Shown here: positions 57,389 to 64,000 of the stretch, one piece after another | Position numbering within the stretch: position 1 is the stretch's first letter | How the letters are laid out: every line of letters begins with the position of its first letter | Source of the DNA: Nothopassalora personata | Lineage: Eukaryota; Ascomycota; Dothideomycetes; Mycosphaerellales; Mycosphaerellaceae | Direction of reading: 5' to 3' | Length of the DNA stretch: 64,000 nucleotides | Assembly (NCBI GenBank): GCA_033816765.1 | Contig: CM066291.1 | Span: forward strand, 2,976,001 to 3,040,000 | Position numbers and translations under genes: made by a program | Notes under the pieces: model-generated | The model's input: only the letters and a program-made list of their open reading frames with translations | Told to the model about the DNA's origin: nothing | Databases searched by the model: none

Positions 57389-58511
57389 GCGCTGTATCCT
57401 CAAGGGTGTCGAAACTAATATCCGCTACTGTCGGACCCTTCCTGCACCACGTCTGGACGCCAGAGGTATACCGCCTGTCCTTGCGGAGCGGAGCGCGACT
57501 CTCGAGCGGTCGTTGCAGCAGCTAGGAGCTTCGAAGTTGCCTTTATATAGGCAGCAAAACGTGGTCTTACTGCACATCCAAACAACCCAATTGTTGCTCG
57601 CTGTTGTGCTTGCCAACAGAGTGTCAGTGCCAAACAAAATATGGTCTCACTCAGTCTCTCAAAGCTGCCGTGGAGTTCAGACAGAACTTTGGACAGGCGT
57701 CTAATTCACAATTGCGATCTGTGCAAGGGCCGCGCTTGTAGAAGTCGTCGGCAAAACACGCACTGTATTCCGAATCGGGGCTGCATAGTATCAGGGGACC
57801 AGAGTCCTCCACTGTTCCATTGGGATAGTAGCGAGTGAATGACATCGCAATCTGTGTTGGCAACGGTACGAAGGCGGAAATTGAGCACAAACAGCCCAAG
57901 AAGTTGTCATGAGACTGATATGGATCAGGACCTGCAGAATGTCACATAATGGTCCTATTGGCTGCATCCAGATGGCTGCGGCACTCGTCAACTGTAGAAT
58001 ATGCCAGTCGTTAGGCCACCCAGCATGCACGCTACTTGCTGCGAACAGTCTTTGTCTTGGCAGAGTCATTTTACGACGTAGCCAGAAGCAATGCACGACC
58101 GCTGGGAGACGATCCATAAGATTCGACAGAGGTTGAGGATCTCAAGTGGCCCGTCAGGGCCACATCTTGGCCTCGTGCCGGGTGAATCTTCTTTCGGCAT
58201 AACAATCGTAAGTCCTACGCATGAATACGGGAGAAAAGGCCGGACTGAATCATCCCATCCGCTAAAGATGATATATGCCTTCTCCTGTTGCTCGAGATGG
58301 TATCAAATAGGGAGTCTCCGCTTCTTCCCACATAGCCTTACCTGCACATTGACCACACGGCTGAGAACTCCCCGCCAAGGAGCTCAATCATCATCATTCG
58401 GCAAGAATATCCCGAGGTTCGGCAATGTCGTCGGGTCGCGTAGTAGATAGAGACCGGAAGCTGCAACAATGTAACGTCCATCGAACTTTAACATTCCACC
58501 TTCTGATAGAA
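57389..58511. other. Intergenic DNA with a short cysteine-containing frame
   Basis: The region has no intact gene. On minus at 57651-57845 a 64-codon frame reads MSFTRYYPNGTVEDSGPLIL...KRGPCTDRNCELDACPKFCL, recalling the extracellular start of fungal membrane proteins with a C-x-D...CPxFC pattern, but no transmembrane part follows. It is probably a fragment. Confidence 0.35.
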
Positions 58512-58980
58512 ATGTCTTCGAAAGAGTTCAACGTGGTCGCCATCTTGTACCCAAAGAAAGGCAAGACCGATGAAGTCAGCAAAAAGTCGATCTCGGTCTG
58601 CAGCGACGCCATTGTACTGACAACTCTTCCAGCTTATTGGCATGCTGCAAGAAGTGTCGGAATATGTGAAGGCAAAGGAGCCATTCGTGCTCCGGTACGA
58701 GATCAATCGTTCGCTCCGCCCGAACAAGGATGGCACGGAAGAGATCATTATGATCGAGAGGTGAGTTCAGGTCGTCCCTAGCAGTCCATTCTTCGCTCCA
58801 GCACATTTCGGCGACGACTCACGACTGTGCAGGTATAAGGACCGCCAAGGAATGAAGACGCATGGCACAAGTGAGCCCTTCACGGCGTTCCAGAAGAAGT
58901 TAGGAGAGCTGGACCTGATGAGGGCGCCGATGACTGTGAAGATGGCTGGTCCGCAGGGCGGCTTTGCTTCGAGGCTGTAG
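58512..58980 (+). CDS. Antibiotic biosynthesis monooxygenase (ABM) domain protein, 3 exons
   Basis: Exons 58512-58574, 58633-58760, 58833-58980; 112 aa; phases close. The dimeric ferredoxin-like ABM fold is suggested by FNVVAILYPKKGKTDE, LQEVSEYVKAKEPFVLRYEI, EEIIMIERYKDRQGMKTHGT and EPFTAFQKKLGELDL. Ends GGFASRL. The first intron donor reads GTCAGC, unusual at the third position; the other donor, GTGAGT, is standard. A role in monooxygenation or small-molecule binding is possible, but the substrate is unknown. Confidence 0.75.
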
Positions 58981-59155
58981 AAAGGTCGGCGGAGACGGCG
59001 TTCTCCACACACCTCCGAGGCGCTTTGTCTTGTGTCCGCGCTAGAACTAGGTAGGCCTCGCTTATGATAAGCTCTTATCGCCACAAAAGTTATCCCATCC
59101 CACATTCCTCTCGCTCGAGGCTATCGTTCTGTTCGATGCCATTCAATAGCCTGCC

Positions 59156-60020
59156 ATGTCTTCCTCACAGCTGCCAGATTGGAAGCAGAGCCTAGTTGAG
59201 ACGACCCTCAGCGCTGGCATCCTGACATTCGGATCCTTCAAGCTCAAGTCGAACCGCATATCGCCCTACTTCTTCAACGCCGGCCTCTTCTGTGAAAGCT
59301 ATCTCACTCGCTCACTCTCTGAGGCATACGCCCATGCACTTGACAAATACGCCCGCGAACATCCGGACTTCTGCTTTGACGTGATTTTCGGTACGTGTCT
59401 GAGGGGCATCGCGCAACCAACAGTGGCATTGACCCTTGTGAGACGTTCGGAGCATGCACTGCACGACGCGCTGCGCCCACTGTAAACAGCATGATCTATG
59501 ACACTGACCTGACGCCCTGCTGTATACAGGACCCGCATACAAGGGCATTCAGCTTTGCGCTACTGTGGCATACGCATTGACATACATCGATGAGAAGAAG
59601 TATAGAAGCGTGGGACACACCTACAATAGGAAAGAGGTGAAAGACCACGGCGAGGGAGGGCTGATGGTCGGCAAGCCACTCAAAGGCAAGAAAGTCGTTA
59701 TCATAGACGATGTGATCACAGCGGGAACTGCAATCAGGGAGGCCATATCGATGATCGACTCACAAGGCGGAACGTTGGCAGGCATCATCGTGGCTATCGA
59801 CAGGCAAGAGAAGATGCCGAGCCAGGCGGAGAAAGAGGGACAGCCTGATGATGGGTCGCCGAGAGGAAGTGCGATCGGGGAGGTCAGGAGGGAGACGGCG
59901 GTGCCTGTGTTGGCGGTTCTGACGTTGGACGATATCATCAACGGGCTCGAGAAGCTTGGCAAGCAGGATGAGGTGGCGAGGATGCAGGAGTACAGGAAGC
60001 AATACGGCGCGAGTGACTGA
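59156..60020 (+). CDS. URA5: Orotate phosphoribosyltransferase, 2 exons
   Basis: Exon 1 59156-59390, intron 59391-59529 (GTACGT...CAG, 139 bp), exon 2 59530-60020; 241 aa. It converts orotate and PRPP to OMP in pyrimidine synthesis in the cytosol. Family marks: LSAGILTFGSFKLKSNRISP, FFNAGLFCESYL, FDVIFGPAYKGIQLC across the splice, the catalytic-loop region YNRKEVKDHGEGGLMVG, and the PRPP motif KKVVIIDDVITAGTAI. The length fits fungal URA5 (about 226-240 aa). Confidence 0.96.
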
Positions 60021-61376
60021 GTAGAGACTGGACTGTGATTTTAGCGAGGCGCTTGGGGCGATCAAAATGGGCTCTGAGCGTGAAATGATTCCAGGCGCTT
60101 CGACGAGATGCTAGGGCTGCGGACGGAGATTGCTCGAATGACATAGTAAAGCTGAGAGAGCCAGAAGCCGAATTGGTGGCTTAGAAAATATATTCAGATT
60201 AGAGAGAGTTGCATAGCTCAAAATGTCCACAAGTCTGTATCCTGGGTACATCCATGGTCCAGCTGATATCGACCTCTCCGAACGCCCACCTGACTTCTAC
60301 GCCCCTCATGAGATAAGCCGCATGAAAGCCGACGTTTCCAACCAGAAATTCGAGATAACGCCTCATTTGCTCGGCAGCATCCAAGTTCCAGTAAAGCTCA
60401 CGAGCTCGTCTTCTCTGCTCTTGCTGAATGCTGCGACGTCTCGCTCGCCGCGACCTTCTCTATCAGCACCAGGCCATGTTCTGGTTGCGACGCTGCGTTG
60501 CACTCTTTCGTCGATGGGCATGGTCTGGGCTCGAAGCTTGATTGGGGAACGACCATCACTGCACCGAAGGAAGAGTGACAGAAGGGTACATACATAGCAT
60601 TCATCCCGATGGTCTTGGTGTATGGTCGTGGCGTGTGCGTTGCCATTTCTCCGAGCATGCCGATTATTGATGTCGGTCTTTGGTGCTCACGATGATTGTT
60701 GTTCAAGTGCTTTCCAAACTCGACGTCTTATGCTGATGGTGCAAAACCCTTGGATTGCGCTCTAGTGACTGAAGTGATGAGGGCTCTTTAATGACCTACT
60801 CCCTCTGTGCTTCGGGGCCTTCTTATAGTTCCCTTATGGCGGCCACGATGGCGGCCACAGTCTCGCACCGCCATAACGAAGCCGCCGAATGAAGACGGCT
60901 GCTGGCGGCCACTTCTACGATTCGGCTACGATCGTAACGTTGGTCGTAATCGTCGAGGGCTGGCCGCCCTCTCACGACAGTTCACCCTCTTCTCCCTCTA
61001 CAAAGGGCCAAGGGCCATCGTCATCACATCAATGGGCGACGGGCGGCCGTCCTAATATGCCTGGCAGCGGCCAACGCGACTGCCTGTGCGTACACCCGGT
61101 CGCCTGCATGAACCCGCGAAGGATGCAAGCCGGACACGGATCGAGTGTCTGCCTCCTCTCAGCTGAGTGGGACCAGAAGAACAGCGCCCCCCCCCCCCCC
61201 CAAAAGGCGTCGTAAGTAGGGCGAGCCTCTTATCTCCTTCTGCGCCGGAAGCATTCTGTCTGTCAGAAAGCCGGCACTCTTATATACTGTCTCCTGGTGG
61301 CTAACAAGCACTGCCTCAAAGAACGCGAAGCGACGCAAGGATAGACTCTAGCTACTCCTCCCTCGACCGTTCCAAG
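60021..61376. other. Intergenic, with a weak small frame and a poly-C run
   Basis: 60223-60597 (plus, 124 codons, MSTSLYPGYIHGPADIDLSE) may be a first exon, but no domain is visible. GC-rich GCGGCCACGATGGCGG repeats lie at about 60838-60860. A 15-base C run is at 61187-61201. Nothing else was recognised. Confidence 0.35.
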
Positions 61377-62426
61377 ATGGGCTGGCAGCAAGCTAACCAG
61401 GCTTACGTCTATGGCTATGGCTATGGCTATGCCAATGCCAATGAGACCGCTCCACCGGAACCATTTGTTCCCGACCAGGCGACGGGATGTGGCATGCAAG
61501 ACGTCTTGTATGAGACTGCCTACCTCAAAGTGCCTGTGCGACGGGAGTATGAGCGCTCAGCGACCGCAGACTCGGCGTGCAGCATCACATCGAGAACGCC
61601 AAGCTTGAAACGACGGAGCTGCGACCACGATCGCGACCACGATGCGCCAGAGCTCACGCGCACGGAGAGCAAGCGAGCGAGAAGATCCATCGCTGGCACC
61701 CGGGCTGTACGCACTGATAAGGAGTACTTCTGCACACACCCCGAATGCGATCGCAAGTTCGATCGCTTGTGCGAAGCGAAGAAACACTTCAAAGCGAAGC
61801 ACACACCACTCCAGCTGAAGCCTCACGGCTGCACCATCGATGGCTGCGACTTCAGAGGCATGTGGCCCAAGGATATTCGACGACATTTGAAGCAGATGCA
61901 TGGAGTCGTGGCGCCGACGGGCATAGTTGTGAACACAACCAATGTGCCAAATACGAACGTATCATATGAAGGCACTCTCGCCAACTCCCAATTAGAAATT
62001 GCACCCAACGAGGAAGAGAAGTCGAAGACACCGAACATGGCAACTCTGGCTCAAGCGTTCTCGATGTTCAAGAAACTCAGGATCCGCTCGCAGTCCATTG
62101 ACGCCAATGCAAGCAAGTTCATCATGGTCACCAAGGATCAGAAGAGCTTCCGCGATGTGGACGTCACGGGAACGGACAGTGTTGACAGCCTGCTGCGTCG
62201 GATCAAAAATGCCTTGGACTTGCACGACTTTGAGACGGAGAATGCTGTGTTCCATCGCTGGAACCGCGGTGGCGCTCGCAAAGTTGGTGGACACCTCACT
62301 CGGCAAGCACTGCTCGATCTTGTCAAGAGGAGTGCCAACGCGGAGGGGACCTTGAGACTCTCCCTCAGGCCGCCGCAAGCTGTACTGCCGCCGGCGCACG
62401 CAGATCCTCACTCAGTCATCCGATAA
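61377..62426 (+). CDS. C2H2 zinc-finger protein with a RA-like C-terminal region
   Basis: 349 aa, intronless. The N-terminus has a Tyr-Gly repeat (YGYGYGYANAN), then a basic region and two C2H2 fingers: YFCTHPECDRKFDRLCEAKK...H (about 118-142) and HGCTIDGCDFRGMWPKDIRR...H (about 151-176). The region about 245-335 (FIMVTKDQKSFRDVDVTGTD, LLRRIKNALDL, FHRWNRGGARKVGG) resembles the RA/ubiquitin-like module of Bck1-type fungal MAPKKKs. A DNA-binding regulator is likely; the pairing with that module is unusual. It has no close known name. Confidence 0.65.
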   Translation: MGWQQANQAYVYGYGYGYANANETAPPEPFVPDQATGCGMQDVLYETAYLKVPVRREYERSATADSACSITSRTPSLKRRSCDHDRDHDAPELTRTESKRARRSIAGTRAVRTDKEYFCTHPECDRKFDRLCEAKKHFKAKHTPLQLKPHGCTIDGCDFRGMWPKDIRRHLKQMHGVVAPTGIVVNTTNVPNTNVSYEGTLANSQLEIAPNEEEKSKTPNMATLAQAFSMFKKLRIRSQSIDANASKFIMVTKDQKSFRDVDVTGTDSVDSLLRRIKNALDLHDFETENAVFHRWNRGGARKVGGHLTRQALLDLVKRSANAEGTLRLSLRPPQAVLPPAHADPHSVIR

Positions 62427-63089
62427 AGGAGTGACGTGGGACGGACGTGGTTGAGGATAGGAAGGGACTGGAGACGGATTATGGTTGACGATTGATGAAT
62501 GATACCCAGGAGTTCTGATTCTACGAGTTGTGCGCGATGACTGTACACATGCGCACCGTCTGCTTTTGTGAAGGGCTGTCGGTGCCCACGCATTCTCACA
62601 TAGCGCGGCAGTGCGCTCGTTTCTCTTTATCAAACTCACATGTGTACCTTGAGTGGCAATGTGGCATCCCAACCGTCGTACGTTGACGTTGTCGGGCGGC
62701 CTCTTCCTTCAGTGACTCACGCCAGGCTGTAATATGGCCTCCGCAAACACATGATCTCTCGATTCAGCTCTGTGTCTCCCCCTCTCCGACAATCCTCTGC
62801 ATGTCAAGCTGACCTTCGCATCGTTGCATCGCTGGTATATCTCCGGTCCAAATGGTCCAGGCCATCTTGACTTTCACAGCTTGAGCACTGACATCGATAC
62901 ATCGTCAGCCGTACCACAAGAGGCACACGACACCGCATCAGCACTACAGACTACCGCAGCGACCGCTTACTCGGTGCGGATTGCACCTTTCCCACAACCG
63001 GCTACGTGTACTGGACTTGGTCCTAGCTGCATCTCTAGCCCGTGACCTGCCCCTCTTAGACTAAATATCTGCATGAACCACCAGCGGAG
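62427..63089. other. Intergenic, nothing recognised
   Basis: Short frames on both strands, no domain. It contains the 3' region of the C2H2 gene and the leader of the cyclophilin gene. Confidence 0.5.
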
Positions 63090-64000
63090 ATGACCAACAA
63101 CAGGCCGAGAGTTTTCCTGGATGTCAGCATTGGCCAGGAACCTGCTGGCCGCCTTGCGATTGAGCTGTTCGCGGATAAGGCGCCGAAGACGTGCGAGAAG
63201 TGAGTGAAAACGAGTAGTGCGCGTTGACTGTGCGGACAGCTCCTGAGAACACTGCGACTGACACTACGGACGATGACAGCTTCCGGCAATTGTGCACCGG
63301 CGAACACGATGGGTTGTCTTACGCCCAAGTACCTTTCCACCGGGTGATCGACGAGTTCATGGTGCAGGGAGGGGACATTGACAAGGGCGACGGCACAGGC
63401 ACGAAGAGCATTTATGGAGGAGAATTCGAAGATGAGAATCTAGAGTGGCGGGAGATGGATGCTGCGGGCTTGGTGTGCTCGGCCAATCGTGGGAGGGATA
63501 CTAATGGGAGCCAGTAAGTTGTTTGACCTGCGATTGGCCTCTGGAAGGGAGCTGTGGCTGACAGGCATATCCTAGATTCTTCTTGACCTTGGAACCTTGT
63601 CCTCACTTGAATGGGAAGCACACCATCTTCGGACGACTTGTGTCTGGTGAAGAGACTCTGGCGAGAATCGCGAAAGTAACCGTGGACAAGAATGATCGGC
63701 CAGTAGACCCAGTGCTCGTGTCCAAGTGCGGCGAGCTGGAGCGGAAGAACAAGACGAAGCGCGACTCACGGCAAGAGAATGTTGCGCCAACGCACAGCGA
63801 CGATCGAGGACGAAGGAGGAAGAGCGACCAAGATGCGGTATCAGAGAACGAGATGGACGCAGGTCCTCTATCCGAGAAGCCACGACGAACCCGACGACAA
63901 AGCGACAACGTGATCGACGAAGGAAAACGAGGGCGTCCAAGACTACGATCCGCCTCTCGTTCACCATCGCATCCCATCGAAGAAGAGATGGAAGACGTCT
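63090..64000 (+). CDS. Cyclophilin-type peptidyl-prolyl isomerase with basic C-terminal extension, cut by window end
   Basis: Exons 63090-63199, 63280-63513, 63576 onward; phases close. [51 protein letters not shown] (catalytic Arg and the FMxQGGD motif), [14 protein letters not shown] and [20 protein letters not shown] (with FFL in place of the usual FFI). The domain is a cyclophilin, catalysing prolyl cis-trans isomerisation. After the domain (about residue 170) a Lys/Arg/Ser-rich tail follows ([31 protein letters not shown]). RS-like tails mark nuclear/spliceosome-linked cyclophilins (CypG/SRCyp type), which is inferred here. The 3' end lies outside. Confidence 0.9.

Noticed and set aside
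61187..61201. Poly-C run as a functional element
   Set aside because: Simple homopolymer, possibly a sequencing or assembly artefact.

Overview
The window looks like a chromosome segment of a filamentous ascomycete (Pezizomycotina; probably Dothideomycetes, perhaps near Mycosphaerellales, by general gene style). The genes have short GT-AG introns (about 50-140 bp), fungus-restricted families (HET domain, fungal Hsp70-like, small secreted cysteine-rich proteins), and sit beside transposon islands with the footprint of repeat-induced point mutation (RIP). In those islands CA and TG dinucleotides are scarce, TA is abundant, and reading frames are riddled with TAG where CAG or TGG codons once stood.

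Layout. 1-20.4 kb is a nested retrotransposon island: a Ty3/Gypsy chromovirus pol (+), a tRNA-like sequence, a second copy of that Gypsy family split by a complete 5.6-kb Copia element, a complete minus-strand Gypsy with 198-bp LTRs, two solo LTRs and a TIR element. 20.4-23.7 kb is a small gene island with two F-box remnants and MTFP1/MTP18. 23.77-28.65 kb is a 4.9-kb TIR transposon with a RIP-mutated DDE 'integrase core' transposase and a separate cysteine-rich ORF. It lies exactly between two divergent mitochondrial genes, MTFP1 and ATP19. 30.5-38.35 kb is a second copy of the 580-bp TIR element, split by a 7.5-kb Copia that itself carries a solo LTR.

39.4-64.0 kb is ordinary gene-rich DNA: ER protein disulfide isomerase, VTA1, a decayed secreted endonuclease/exonuclease/phosphatase-like gene, two related small secreted cysteine-rich proteins, a six-exon Hsp70-like gene head to head with a coiled-coil protein, a HET-domain protein, a small fungal protein, KRR1, a 350-aa fungal protein, an ABM-domain protein, URA5, a C2H2 protein and a cyclophilin cut by the window end.

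Exon boundaries were placed by hand from splice signals and reading-frame phase. For ATP19, VTA1, the Hsp70-like gene, the coiled-coil protein, the ABM protein, URA5 and the cyclophilin all phases close. The most interesting items are the integrase-type TIR transposon saturated with an AGCGAGTC motif on both strands, the antisense ORFs carried in the 3' parts of retroelements, and the one-module/two-module pair of secreted cysteine-rich proteins.
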